From positions 1 to 38,681 of the forward strand of contig DAHUZS010000047.1 of the NCBI GenBank assembly GCA_027315045.1: 38,681 nucleotides of DNA, written 5' to 3'. The DNA is from Acidimicrobiaceae bacterium (GTDB lineage Bacteria > Actinomycetota > Acidimicrobiia > Acidimicrobiales > RAAP-2). Of this stretch, positions 7,847 through 16,193 are shown in pieces; the stretch's first letter is position 1, and the number at the start of each line of letters is the position of its first letter. The position numbers were made by a program, and so were the translations under genes. The notes under the pieces were generated by a model. The model was not told the origin of the DNA. It did not search any database and saw only the letters and a list, made by a program, of their open reading frames with translations.

Positions 7847-8590
7847 TCAGCCCTTGTTCGCCCCGTGGGCCCGCACGAAGTCGTTGACGGCGTAGTAGAC
7901 GTCGATCGACTCGCCGGCGTCGCCCCAGAACCCTTCGAGCACGTCGTAGCGGAGACGACCCCGCTCGGCGTAGTGGTTGTTCACATCGGCGATCTCGAGC
8001 TCGCCGCGAGCGGAGGGGGTGAGCATCGAGATCACCGAGAAGACCGTGGGGTCGTAGCAGTAGACGCCGGTCACCGCGTAGCGGCTGGGAGGGTCGTCGG
8101 GCTTCTCGATGATGCGGAGGACCCTTCCTTCTTCGTCGAGCTCGGGGACCCCGAGATGACGAAGGTGTTCGGGCTGTTCGACCGGGCTGAGCAGGATCCT
8201 GGCACCGGCCGGATCGGCGGCGAAGGCGCGGACGGTCGGCGCGATGGAACGCTCGACGATGTTGTCGGCGAGCATCACGAGCACCGGCTCGTCGGCGGCG
8301 AACCGCTCGGCCAGGGCCAGGGCGTCGGCCACCCCACCCTCGCGTTCCTGGTAGGCGTAGGTCAGCAGGTCCAGGCCGACCTCGTGGCCGTTGCCCAGCA
8401 GGCGGAGGAACTCCCCGGCGTGTGCGCCACCGGTGACGAGCATCACCTCGGTGACCCCGGCCTTGACCACCGCCTCGATGGCCCACTGGATCATCGGGCG
8501 GTCGTAGATGGGCAGCAGGTGCTTGTTGGTGATGCGGGTGAGCGGGAGGAGCCGGGTACCGCTCCCGCCGGCAAGGATCACGCCCCTCAC
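7847..8590 (-). CDS. rmlA: Glucose-1-phosphate thymidylyltransferase (short RmlA-like form)
   Basis: The 247-residue product carries the nucleotidyltransferase signature GVILAGGSGTRLLPLT (3-18), then KHLLPIYDRPMIQW, a ADN metal-binding motif and IIEKPDDPPS. RmlA makes dTDP-glucose from glucose 1-phosphate and dTTP, the first step towards dTDP-L-rhamnose. It is shorter than the E. coli enzyme (about 290 residues), matching the short nucleotidyltransferase class, so the nucleotide preference is not certain. A TTG start at 8608 is possible. However, the GTG at 8590 gives the usual VRGVILAGG start and has a TAGGGT box 7 nt upstream, which would lie inside the longer version. It stands apart from rmlB-rmlD, which are 11 kb away on the same strand. 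Confidence 0.9.
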   Translation of the reverse strand: MRGVILAGGSGTRLLPLTRITNKHLLPIYDRPMIQWAIEAVVKAGVTEVMLVTGGAHAGEFLRLLGNGHEVGLDLLTYAYQEREGGVADALALAERFAADEPVLVMLADNIVERSIAPTVRAFAADPAGARILLSPVEQPEHLRHLGVPELDEEGRVLRIIEKPDDPPSRYAVTGVYCYDPTVFSVISMLTPSARGELEIADVNNHYAERGRLRYDVLEGFWGDAGESIDVYYAVNDFVRAHGANKG

Positions 8591-8597
8591 CGCGCCA

Positions 8598-8603
8598 ACC
8601 CTA
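8598..8603 (-). promoter_or_regulatory. Probable -10 box of rmlA (leaderless layout)
   Basis: TAGGGT on the minus strand is 7 nt before the GTG at 8590. The same hexamer occurs 10 nt upstream of rmlB and in the upstream regions of the rhodanese-ThiF and SDR genes. Confidence 0.5.
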
Positions 8604-8632
8604 GCCAAGACCCATCACCCCTGCTCACTGTG

Positions 8633-8657
8633 CACAATTGTGACGAGGTCACACCTC
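8633..8657. promoter_or_regulatory. Cluster of overlapping palindromes between rmlA and msrB
   Basis: Three perfect inverted repeats overlap in an AT-richer patch of the 123-nt divergent region: CACAATTGTG (8633-8642), TGTGAC-gag-GTCACA (8639-8653) and GAGGT-cac-ACCTC (8645-8657). The central one has half-sites TGTGA and TCACA, as in CRP-family operators, but separated by 5 bases rather than the usual 6. It may bind a repressor or activator of msrB or rmlA. No regulator gene is adjacent. Confidence 0.4.
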
Positions 8658-8713
8658 GAGTCCCGCGCCCGGTACGGTCCCAACCAGAAGCGATCCGGAG
8701 AAGGACGGTGCCC

Positions 8714-9121
8714 ATGGCGCGTGAGGTCGAGCTCACCGAGAAGGAATGGAAGGACAAGCTCAGTCCGGACCAGTTCGCGGTCCTGCGCCAGAGCGCGACC
8801 GAGCCGGCATGGTCCGGGAAGCTCCTGCACGTCGACTCCGACGGGGTCTTCCACTGTGCCGGTTGTGGTGCCGTGCTGTTCTCGACCGAGCACAAGTTCG
8901 AATCGAGCTCCGGCTGGCCGAGCTTCGACCGCGCGATGCGCGACGGCACCGTCGAAGAGCACGTCGACCGCTCACTCGGGATGCTCCGCATCGAGATCAA
9001 TTGCACCCGGTGCGGCGGACATCTCGGGCACGTCTTCCAGGACGGGCCGACCGAGACCGGTCAGCGCTTCTGCGTCAACTCCCTGGCCCTGGAGTTCACA
9101 CCGCAGAACGAGACCTCCTAA
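8714..9121 (+). CDS. msrB: Peptide methionine-(R)-S-oxide reductase MsrB
   Basis: MsrB reduces the R form of methionine sulfoxide in oxidised proteins, regenerating through thioredoxin. The 135-residue protein has the zinc site CxxC pairs Cys48/Cys51 and Cys97/Cys100, the substrate-binding SSSGWPSF (64-71), GGHLGHVFQDGP (101-112) and the catalytic Cys120 in RFCVNS. This is the four-cysteine zinc-binding form. The ATG at 8714 has a purine-rich ribosome-binding site, GGAGAAGG (8697-8704), at a good distance. An in-frame GTG at 8708 is less well placed. The gene stands alone next to a palindrome-rich divergent region that may respond to oxidative or other stress. Confidence 0.97.
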   Translation: MAREVELTEKEWKDKLSPDQFAVLRQSATEPAWSGKLLHVDSDGVFHCAGCGAVLFSTEHKFESSSGWPSFDRAMRDGTVEEHVDRSLGMLRIEINCTRCGGHLGHVFQDGPTETGQRFCVNSLALEFTPQNETS

Positions 9122-9127
9122 TCGGCC

Positions 9128-9352
9128 TCAGATCGCCACACGCCGCCCGATCAGCTCGAGCACAGAGGCGACCTCGTAGGCGGCTAACCCGTCGCCGGCC
9201 CGGACGAGGCACCGATGGGCGAGCACGAGCCGGCCACACAACTCGAATACTTCGTCCCTCGAGAATTCGATGACGTCCCGGAAGCCGGCCGGCCGGAACG
9301 AGGGTGGTCGAAGCTCGCCCGGCGTTCGACGGCGGTCGCAGGCCCGGCTCAC
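9128..9352 (-). CDS. Small 74-residue protein translationally coupled to ssb
   Basis: I do not recognise this protein. The GTG at 9350-9352 overlaps the ssb stop as GTGA (9349-9352), a typical coupling arrangement. The first 25 residues are basic and proline-rich. The rest, GFRDVIEFSRDEVFELCGRL and on through RAGDGLAAYEVASVLELIGRR, has the look of two or three amphipathic helices with acidic and hydrophobic positions alternating. Codon third positions are GC-rich as in neighbouring genes. It ends 6 nt before the convergent msrB stop. The coupling to an SSB paralogue hints at a role in DNA metabolism, but this is inference from position only. Confidence 0.55.
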   Translation of the reverse strand: MSRACDRRRTPGELRPPSFRPAGFRDVIEFSRDEVFELCGRLVLAHRCLVRAGDGLAAYEVASVLELIGRRVAI

Positions 9353-9777
9353 CGACGCACCCGGGCTGACTCGGAGGCGTGGCCGGCACCCGCTGTGTCG
9401 GAGGGCGCGTCGACGCCGCGGCGCTCGTTGGGTTGGACCTCGGCCGTGGCGAAACGCAGGCTCGGCCCGAGGTCGTCCGCCACGACCTCGACCTTCGAGC
9501 AGGGGGTACCCCCCTCCTGTTCCCAACTGCGTTGTTGGAGCCGACCTACGACCATGATCCGCGACCCGCTGCCCAGGCTGAGCACGGCGTTCTCGGCCAG
9601 GTCGCGCCAGCAGACCACATCGAAAAACGAAGTCGTCTCCTGCCCGTGATTGGTGTCGCGGTTCTGGCCTGGCCGATTGACGGCCACAGCGAACGTCGCC
9701 CTCGCCTGGCCGTCGCGCGTGTAGCGAATCTCGGGCTCCCGAGTCAGGTTGCCGATCAAGATGGTCGTCGTGGTCAT
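9349..9777 (-). CDS. ssb: Single-stranded DNA-binding protein paralogue without acidic tail
   Basis: The 142-residue product begins MTTTTILIGNLTREPEIRYT, the standard first strand of the bacterial SSB OB-fold, and continues with ATFAVAVNRPGQNRDT, SFFDVVCWRDLAENA and SGSRIMVVGRLQQRSW. The core ends near residue 115. The remaining tail is short and basic (ending SESARVRR) and lacks the acidic DDDIPF-like tip that housekeeping SSBs use to recruit partner proteins. It is therefore probably a secondary SSB, as seen in many actinobacteria, with the essential ssb elsewhere. GAGGAG just upstream of the ATG at 9777 is the ribosome-binding site. The following small gene overlaps its stop. Confidence 0.92.
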   Translation of the reverse strand: MTTTTILIGNLTREPEIRYTRDGQARATFAVAVNRPGQNRDTNHGQETTSFFDVVCWRDLAENAVLSLGSGSRIMVVGRLQQRSWEQEGGTPCSKVEVVADDLGPSLRFATAEVQPNERRGVDAPSDTAGAGHASESARVRR

Positions 9778-9969
9778 GCGCTCCTCGATGGGCTCGGTCT
9801 CCTCGGTCCGGCCACCTTGCCGCGGTCACCTTGCCCCGCTCCTCGCCGACCGATTTCGCCGGTCGTGTCGAGGCCTTACCCCCGACCCCGCAAAACCCTC
9901 GATCCCCGCGTGTCCATCCTTGAGCGGCCCCTCGTCGTGTAGCTTCCGACACCGGCCAGGAGGTGAGCG

Positions 9970-10716
9970 ATGGAAGAGATCCATGTGATTCCGACGAGCG
10001 ACGGTGAGATGGGGGTGGTGGTCGACCACCCAGATGGTGGCGATCCGCACCCGGTCGTCCTCTTCTTCCACCACGGGCCGGGCCTCGACGAAGGCTCGAA
10101 AGAGGCGATCCGACGGATCGCCGATGCCGGCTACTACGTCATGGCTCCGGACCGCTACCACCGGTTCGGGCAGTTCCTGGTCATCGACATGCGGGCGGCA
10201 ATGGCCCCCGGGGCGGACCCTTCCGAGCGGGACCGGGTCATGGGGATCCTCAACGGCACCACCGACGAACACGTCGAGCGCGACGTCCAAGCGGTGCTGG
10301 ACTACGTGAAGACGGACTCCGCCGCTCGGGAGGGACCGATGGGCTGCATCGGTTACTGCATCGGTGCGCGCTCCGTGCTCCGTACGATCGGTGCCCATCC
10401 CGATCAGTTCAACGTCGGGGTCCTCCTCCACCCTTCATACTGCGTGACCGACGACGCGGACTCCCCGCACCACGTCGTCGAGAACTATCACGGTCTCCTG
10501 TACGTGGGCATCGGCGCCGAGGACCGGATGCAATCGGCGGAGATGAACAAGCCGCTGATCGACGCGGTTGGCGCGCTCGGCGACCAGGGCGTGGCCGAGA
10601 TCCACGAGGGTGCCAATCACGGCTTCGCCGTCCCCGGGTCCGCCTACCACGAGCAAGCGGCCTCCCGGTCCTACCAGCGGGCACTCGAGATGTTCGCCGC
10701 GGGGCTCGCCCGCTAG
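9970..10716 (+). CDS. Dienelactone hydrolase family protein
   Basis: An alpha/beta hydrolase of 248 residues with the dienelactone-hydrolase type triad: nucleophile Cys130 in GYCIGAR, Asp185 in GAEDRM and His217 in NHGFAV. True dienelactone hydrolases open the lactone ring in chloroaromatic breakdown, but most family members have other or unknown ester substrates, and nothing nearby indicates aromatic catabolism. There is a strong ribosome-binding site, AGGAGGTGAGCG, directly before the ATG. TTGAGC (9920-9925) and TAGCTT (9940-9945) might be a promoter, but their 14-nt spacing is short. It is monocistronic and converges on the cell-wall-binding gene. Confidence 0.92.
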   Translation: MEEIHVIPTSDGEMGVVVDHPDGGDPHPVVLFFHHGPGLDEGSKEAIRRIADAGYYVMAPDRYHRFGQFLVIDMRAAMAPGADPSERDRVMGILNGTTDEHVERDVQAVLDYVKTDSAAREGPMGCIGYCIGARSVLRTIGAHPDQFNVGVLLHPSYCVTDDADSPHHVVENYHGLLYVGIGAEDRMQSAEMNKPLIDAVGALGDQGVAEIHEGANHGFAVPGSAYHEQAASRSYQRALEMFAAGLAR

Positions 10717-10745
10717 ACACTCCTCGACACGAGAGGGGAGGGTTG

Positions 10746-10761
10746 CCCGCCCGGAGGCGGG
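10746..10761. terminator. GC hairpin between convergent genes
   Basis: CCCGCC (10746-10751), loop CGGA, GGCGGG (10756-10761), in the 51-nt gap between the dienelactone-hydrolase gene and the end of the cell-wall-binding gene. No T-tract follows on either strand. Confidence 0.4.
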
Positions 10762-10767
10762 GGGCGG

Positions 10768-12987
10768 CTATCCGGTCGCCACGGCGGCCACCAGTGCCGA
10801 GAGCGTGGAGGCATTGAGGGCCAGCGGCCCGCCCAGGGGCTGCACGATCTGGATGTTGCCGCTGTACCCGGTGACCAGGTTCAGGTTGTCGATCCCGGCC
10901 GCGCTCCCGCCGGCGTTCAAGAAGGCGGGGAGGTAGGTCCCGAGCGAGGTTGGGTCCTCGGTCAAGAGGAGCGGGGTCGGAGCGAGTTTGGCCAGCACGC
11001 TGCCCGCCAGGGCGTCGGAGTAGAAGTCGCCACGGGCCACCAGCACCGTGTTGCCCCACTTGCCAGTGGCACCCCAGCCCAGGCCGGTGAAATTCGTCCC
11101 CTGTTGGTTGAGCTCGAAGGAGGCCAGGTGGAGCGCCGTGTCGGTCGCGTCCTGGCCGGCGATGCGGATCACCGAGATCCCCATGCCGATGATCGAGGTG
11201 ACGTCGGCGTTGGACACCGCCAGGGGCCCGCCGAGCACGATCACCTGCTTGATCCCGAGGGCGGAGAGCGCCGTCGATGCCTGAGAAGACAGGGTGTTGG
11301 GGTCGGTCAGTACCAGCGGGAACTGGTCGTAGTAGGCCATGACGCTGGCCGCCGACGCGTCGGGGAAGTTGGCGCCCGAGGCGACGATGGCCGTCTTCAA
11401 GGCGCCGGTGGCTCCGGGGGACCCCGAGTCGTTCCCGGTGGTGTCGTTGTACTGGTTGGCGTAGGCACCGGCCAGGTCGATCGAGCCCACGTTCGACAGC
11501 GGCGGCGTCACGGCGATGTCCTGGGACGTGTCGTACTGGGTCTGGCCGAAGATCGGGCCGGTGACGTTGATATCGGCCCCGGTCGCGGTCCCAACCCCCG
11601 GGCCACCGCAGCTGTAGGCGGGTGTCGAGGTGATCTGGCTAATGGTGTTCTGGCTCACCGCGAGCGGACCGCCGACCACGTAGACGTTGGTGATGCCCTC
11701 GGCCTGGAGGGCCGCCCGGGTCTCACTGGACAGGTTGGCGGTCGGGGTGAGCAGCAGTCCGGTGTGGAGGTACCCGGCCAGGTAGCTCGCCGACAGCGCG
11801 TCGGGGAAGTTCTGGTCCGTGGCCAATACCACCGTCTTGGACGCCACGCAGCCGCTTCCGATCGGATAGGCGGCCTCGAGCTCGGCGATCGCTGTGGCGT
11901 CGGTGTCGGGGCCCGAGATCGACGCGTTGAGCTTCGGTGCCGAGTTGAAGACCGGGATCTGGGCAGCGACGACCGTCCCGGTGTCAGCGGCGCAGGTGGC
12001 ACCCCCGGTCGTCACGGCGGCGTACGCGAGGCCGGTGCCCGAACCCGAGTTGCTCACGCTGATGCCGCTGATCGTGTAGGTGGTGGCGACAGTGGACGAG
12101 CCCGTCACCGTGACGAGGATGTCCCCGGAGCCGTCGATGGCGGTCGAGGTCACCGTACCGGCCCCCGTTGTGGTCGGAGCAGCCGTCGTGGTCGGGTTGG
12201 GAGCGGTGAAGGTGAAGCTGGTCACCCCGCTGATCGGCGTGATGCAGATGGATCCGGAGACGGCCTTGGCCGCGGTTTCGGTCACCACGATGTTGCTGAC
12301 CGATCCGGTCCCTCCCCGCGCGATAGTGGCCGCCGGGCTGTTCCCGCTCGCGGTGGCCGACGCCTTGGTGACGACGTTGGCGTTGGACACCGCCGTCCCA
12401 GTGGACGCAACAAAGTAGACGTCCCCGGTCACCGCGGTCGACCCGACCGAGTAGGTGATGTTCGAGATGGTGACGGTGAAGGTGTCAGTGGAGGTGCCGG
12501 CGGGGGCGTTGGTGATGATCACGCTCAAGACGTCGTTGAGACTGGTACACGAGGCGTTGTTCGTCTTGTCATTCGCATTGCTGGTGAAGGCGGTCGAGAA
12601 GACCGGGGCGGCGTCGCTCGTGCTGTTGCCGGCGGCACCAACCGCGGTGATCGTCGGGGCGGCGGTGTAGGTCACGTAGTCCGCGGTACCGGCGATGCAG
12701 TTCCCGGGTGCCACAGCGCTGACCGCGTCGGAGGGCGCCACGGTGAAGGTCAACGTGGTCCCTGGCGACCAGTTGTTCTGGAGCGTGAAGGTCTCGCTCG
12801 AGGCCGTCTGGCCGGTCGCGCCGGTGTAGACGAAGGCCGCCGGCGACGGTGAGATCCCGAAGCTCGATACGGTCACGGCGGCACCGGCCGGACCGGCACC
12901 GACCACGGCCAAGGTCCCGACGGCAAGGAGGATGCCCGCCACCAGTCCCAGCGATCTACGGATGCTGAACAACCTCGATCTCACCAT
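10768..12987 (-). CDS. Secreted protein with C-terminal cell-wall-binding repeats (PF04122-like)
   Basis: A 739-residue exported protein. Residues 1-36 form a signal peptide: basic start MVRSRLFSIRR, hydrophobic core LGLVAGILLAVGTLAVVGA, and cleavage near AGA/AVTV. Residues 40-330 are Thr/Ser/Gly/Val-rich, probably beta-sandwich or adhesin-like, and resemble nothing I can name. Residues from about 360 to the end contain three cell-wall-binding type-2 repeats with the marks NFPDALSA/NFPDASAA/FYSDALAG, then LLLTP/LVLTD/LLLTE and VVGGPLAVS/VLGGPLAVS/PLGGPLALN. Such repeats attach proteins to cell-wall polymers. The ATG at 12987 has AAGGA close upstream; an in-frame GTG at 13002 is the alternative. 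The protein lies downstream of ftsEX but beyond a terminator. Confidence 0.88.
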   Translation of the reverse strand: MVRSRLFSIRRSLGLVAGILLAVGTLAVVGAGPAGAAVTVSSFGISPSPAAFVYTGATGQTASSETFTLQNNWSPGTTLTFTVAPSDAVSAVAPGNCIAGTADYVTYTAAPTITAVGAAGNSTSDAAPVFSTAFTSNANDKTNNASCTSLNDVLSVIITNAPAGTSTDTFTVTISNITYSVGSTAVTGDVYFVASTGTAVSNANVVTKASATASGNSPAATIARGGTGSVSNIVVTETAAKAVSGSICITPISGVTSFTFTAPNPTTTAAPTTTGAGTVTSTAIDGSGDILVTVTGSSTVATTYTISGISVSNSGSGTGLAYAAVTTGGATCAADTGTVVAAQIPVFNSAPKLNASISGPDTDATAIAELEAAYPIGSGCVASKTVVLATDQNFPDALSASYLAGYLHTGLLLTPTANLSSETRAALQAEGITNVYVVGGPLAVSQNTISQITSTPAYSCGGPGVGTATGADINVTGPIFGQTQYDTSQDIAVTPPLSNVGSIDLAGAYANQYNDTTGNDSGSPGATGALKTAIVASGANFPDASAASVMAYYDQFPLVLTDPNTLSSQASTALSALGIKQVIVLGGPLAVSNADVTSIIGMGISVIRIAGQDATDTALHLASFELNQQGTNFTGLGWGATGKWGNTVLVARGDFYSDALAGSVLAKLAPTPLLLTEDPTSLGTYLPAFLNAGGSAAGIDNLNLVTGYSGNIQIVQPLGGPLALNASTLSALVAAVATG

Positions 12988-13098
12988 GTCCTTCTCTCTC
13001 ACCCAAAAGTGGGATGTCGGTTCGACCCGATGTCAGCACCGAGTCACGCACGAATTCTCCGGGTAGCCGATCTCGCGTCCCCACGGAACGGTCCCGTC

Positions 13099-13117
13099 AA
13101 AACGCTACGGCGTAGCG
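13099..13117 (-). terminator. Intrinsic terminator after ftsX
   Basis: Read on the minus strand, CGCTAC-gcc-GTAGCG (13117 down to 13103) is followed at once by TTTT (13102-13099). This is the clearest hairpin-plus-T-tract terminator in the window, and it lies 67 nt beyond the ftsX stop. A second inverted repeat, GGACCCC/GGGGTCC (13140-13173), lies between it and ftsX. It separates ftsEX transcription from the cell-wall-binding gene. Confidence 0.65.
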
Positions 13118-13183
13118 CCAGAGCGAACGGGGATGGTCGGGACCCCGGACCAGGGTCGACGCGAAAGGGGTCCGAGGGGTTGC

Positions 13184-14068
13184 TCAGACTTCGAGGAACC
13201 GGCGGATTGCCACCGCCGAGCCGATGGAGCCGATGAGCACACCGATCACCACCACCACCGCGTCGGTGCTGAACAATTGCCACCCGCTCAGGCGCATCTG
13301 CGAGAGCACCGAGCCGGGCTGGTCCGGATTTGCCAGCCCGTTGAGCAGCGCGTGCAGGCCCAAGACGATGGCCGCCGCCGCCGCCGAGCCGATGAGCCCC
13401 TGAACGAGGCCCTCGGACATGAAGGGCAGTCGAATGAACCAGTTGGTGGCACCGACCAGCTTCATCACCGAAACTTCCCGGCGACGGGCGAAGATGGCCA
13501 TCCGGATGGTGTTGAGGATCAGGACGCCGGCCGAGAGCAGGAGCACCAGGGCCACCGACACGAAGACCCACTGCAAGATGGTGATGGTCTCCTCCATGGC
13601 GTGGATGGCCGAGTTCGGCGAGCCGACGGCGTAGACGCCGGGTTGGTGGACGAAGCGGTCGTACACCGCCGTCGCGTACTGGGGTTGGTTCGGGGTGCAC
13701 CGGATCGAACTCGGCGTCGAGCTCACGGTGAGGGCGGAGAACTCGGATGCCGGGAGCAGCTTGGAGGCCTCATGATAGTCCTGGGTCTGGGACCAGAACG
13801 CGCAGCCGTGCACGTAGGGCAGCTGCTTGAGCTCCGATCGGACGGCGTTGGTCTCCGACGTACTGGCGGTGGGCTTCATCCACACGGTGACCTGGACCCC
13901 ACGCTGCCAGTCCACCTCGGCGTTGGCCGCCCCCTGCTTGAGCAGCAAGGCCGCGCCCACCAGGGCGAGCGAGACGGCGACGGTGAGCACCGCGGCGATC
14001 GTCATCAGACGATTGCGCCAGAGGTTGGTGGTCGTCTCCCGGACGATGTAATCGGCGGAAAGGGGCAA
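13184..14068 (-). CDS. ftsX: FtsX, membrane subunit of the FtsEX cell-division complex
   Basis: FtsX is an ABC-type integral membrane protein that, driven by FtsE, activates peptidoglycan hydrolases at the septum. The 294-residue product has a first transmembrane segment near 22-44, a large extracytoplasmic domain (about 45-165), and three further transmembrane segments near 170-195, 220-245 and 268-290. The family motif ARRREVSVMKLVGAT lies in the cytoplasmic loop after TM2. The extracytoplasmic domain has two cysteines (HGCAF and IRCTP) that could pair. Its start is 4 nt after the ftsE stop, so the two are one operon. The extracellular partner (RipC in mycobacteria) is not in the window. 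Confidence 0.96.
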   Translation of the reverse strand: MPLSADYIVRETTTNLWRNRLMTIAAVLTVAVSLALVGAALLLKQGAANAEVDWQRGVQVTVWMKPTASTSETNAVRSELKQLPYVHGCAFWSQTQDYHEASKLLPASEFSALTVSSTPSSIRCTPNQPQYATAVYDRFVHQPGVYAVGSPNSAIHAMEETITILQWVFVSVALVLLLSAGVLILNTIRMAIFARRREVSVMKLVGATNWFIRLPFMSEGLVQGLIGSAAAAAIVLGLHALLNGLANPDQPGSVLSQMRLSGWQLFSTDAVVVVIGVLIGSIGSAVAIRRFLEV

Positions 14069-14072
14069 CCCG

Positions 14073-14804
14073 CTAACTCCTTCGGGCAGCGACCTCGGTC
14101 CGGGGTACCGGCCCGGTGGCGGCGTCGATGCCGTAAACGCCGCGCGCCTGGTCTCGCACCACCGTGCCCTGATCGAGCTCGACGACCCGGCGGCGCATCC
14201 AGTCGACGAGTGCCGCGTCGTGGGTGGCGATCACCACCGTCGTGCCGGTGCGATTGATCCGGTCCAGCAGTCGCATGATCCCCTGGCTGGTCCCCGGGTC
14301 GAGGTTGCCCGTCGGCTCGTCGGCCAGGAGGATCAGCGGTCGGTTGACGAAGGCCCGGGCGATCGCCACCCGTTGCTGTTCGCCGCCCGAGAGCTCGCCC
14401 GGGAGGTTGTCGCGCTTCTTGGCCAGCCCGACGAGGTCGAGTACCTGGGGGACCTGGGTCTCGACGACGCTCTTCGGGCGCCCGATGACCTCGAGGGCGA
14501 AGGCCACGTTCTGGAACACGGTCTTGTTGGGGAGCAGGCGGAAGTCCTGGAACACACACCCGACGTTGCGCCGCAGGTAGGGCACTCGCCACTTGGGCAT
14601 GTGGATGATCTCGCGTCCGGCCACCCAGATCCGACCGCGGTCGGGGAGCTCCTCGCGAAGCAGCATGCGGATGCAGGTGGTCTTGCCCGAGCCCGAGGGC
14701 CCCACGATGAAGACGAACTCACCCTTTTGGATGTCGAGAGAGACGTTCCGAACCGCGACGGTCCCGCTCTTGTAGACCTTGGTGACGTTCTCGAAGCGAA
14801 TCAT
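14073..14804 (-). CDS. ftsE: FtsE, ATPase subunit of the FtsEX complex
   Basis: The cytoplasmic ABC ATPase of FtsEX, 243 residues. Walker A is GPSGSGKTT (35-43), the Q-loop lies in [18 protein letters not shown], the ABC signature is [14 protein letters not shown], Walker B is [13 protein letters not shown], and the switch histidine is in [20 protein letters not shown] is the usual FtsE start, giving ATG 14804; the open frame upstream has no homologous sequence. The C-terminal extension after VVELDQG is about 25 residues and poorly conserved. The 251-nt gap to prfB and a candidate TAGTCT box at 14887-14892 suggest its own promoter rather than simple read-through from secA-prfB. Confidence 0.97.
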   Translation of the reverse strand: MIRFENVTKVYKSGTVAVRNVSLDIQKGEFVFIVGPSGSGKTTCIRMLLREELPDRGRIWVAGREIIHMPKWRVPYLRRNVGCVFQDFRLLPNKTVFQNVAFALEVIGRPKSVVETQVPQVLDLVGLAKKRDNLPGELSGGEQQRVAIARAFVNRPLILLADEPTGNLDPGTSQGIMRLLDRINRTGTTVVIATHDAALVDWMRRRVVELDQGTVVRDQARGVYGIDAATGPVPRTEVAARRS

Positions 14805-14928
14805 GGGTACCGCGTCGCCACCGGCTCGGGTGCCGTCCGCACGAGCAGACGGTCGGGCGCGCAAGGCAGGAGCATCAGACCCGCCAAGACTAGCCAGTGA
14901 AGGTGGCAGGGGTTGGAAAAGCGGTCTT

Positions 14929-14954
14929 GACCTCCCCGAAGGAGAGACGAGGTC
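14929..14954 (-). terminator. Stem-loop between prfB and ftsE
   Basis: GACCTC and GAGGTC (14929-14934 and 14949-14954) form an outer stem, with an alternative inner CTCC/GGAG stem closing a TTCGG loop. On the minus strand a TTTT lies about ten bases further on. It could end secA-prfB transcription or be part of an ftsE leader. The remainder of the 251-nt gap (14805-15055) shows no gene I can support. Confidence 0.3.
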
Positions 14955-15055
14955 CAGGCCGGAGTGCCGGTCAGCCATCGCCGCTTCTCGCCCTGCGGAC
15001 GCGACGAGTGCGTGAGGGACTGGATCATGGCCGGTGGCGCGCCGTCAGGGCGGGT

Positions 15056-16193
15056 TCAGCTGGCGGACCGGCGCCGGCGGAGCTCGGCCTCAATGAACTC
15101 GTCGAGGTTCCCGTCCAGCACGGCCTCGACGTTGCCGGTCTCCACCCTGGTTCGCACGTCCTTCACCAGTTGGAACGGCGCCAGCGTGTAGGAGCGGATC
15201 TGGTTCCCCCACGCGTTCTCGGTACGATCGCCCGAGAGCTGATCGAGCTCGGCCTGGCGCTCCTCACGATTCCGTTGCGCCAGCTTCGCCGCCAGGATCT
15301 GCATGGCCCGGGCCTTGTTCTGGTGCTGGCTCCGCTCGTTCTGGCACGAAACCACGATGCCGGTGGGCAGGTGGGTCAGCCGGACGGCCGAGTCGGTCTT
15401 GTTGACGTGTTGGCCTCCCGCCCCCGAGGACCGATAGGTGTCCACCCGGAGGTCCTTCTCGTCGATGGGCACCTCGTCGGAGAGGTCCTCGAAAAACGGG
15501 ATGACGTCGAGGGAGGCGAAGCTCGTCTGGCGCCGGCTCTGTGAGTCGAACGGCGAGATCCGCACCAGCCGGTGGACGCCACGTTCGGCCGAGAGCAGAC
15601 CGAAGGCGAAGCGACCCTTCACGATGAAGGTGGCCGAGAGCAGGCCGGCCTCCTTGCCCTCGGTCACCTCGTCGATCTCGACGACGAACCCACGGCGCTC
15701 GGCCCATCGGCTGTACATCCGCAGCAGCATCTCGGTCCAGTCCTGTGCGTCGGTCCCACCAGCCCCGGCGTGGACCTCGGCGATGGCGTCGCGCTCGTCG
15801 TGCTCGCCGGAGAGCAGGGATTGGAGTTCCAGGCGTCCGAGCCTGGCGTCGAGCTGGTCGACCGTCTCCTCGAGTTCCTGGGAGAGGCTGGCGTCCGGCG
15901 CCCCCCCGGCGACGGCCTCCTCGACCAATTCGAGCAGCACCTTGGCGTCCTCGAGGTTCGTGCGCAGCGCGTCGAAGCCGTCCAAGTCGTCGGCGACCCG
16001 CCCCAGCTCGGTGGTGACGGCGCGGCCGTGCTCGGGGTCGTCCCAGAGGTTCGGGCGGCCCGCCTCGGCCTCGAGCTCACCCCGGCGCCGGCGCAACGAC
16101 TCGATGCCCAGGTACCCCTGGGCCTCCTCGAGGCGGCCCGCCAACCGATCGAGCTCCGCGAGGGGGTCCCGACGCTCGGCTGCCGCCGGCGCC

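Noticed and set aside
8639-8653. A genuine CRP/GlxR site
   Set aside because: The half-sites match TGTGA/TCACA but the spacing is 5, not 6; kept only as a general palindromic operator candidate.
7865-8713. Upstream extension of the msrB frame across rmlA
   Set aside because: It lies antisense to rmlA and is low in family features; MsrB homology and a ribosome-binding site point to ATG 8714.
14801-15028. 75-codon minus-strand frame between prfB and ftsE
   Set aside because: It has a hydrophobic patch but no clear ribosome-binding site, overlaps the ftsE start and crosses the stem-loop; not distinguishable from chance.
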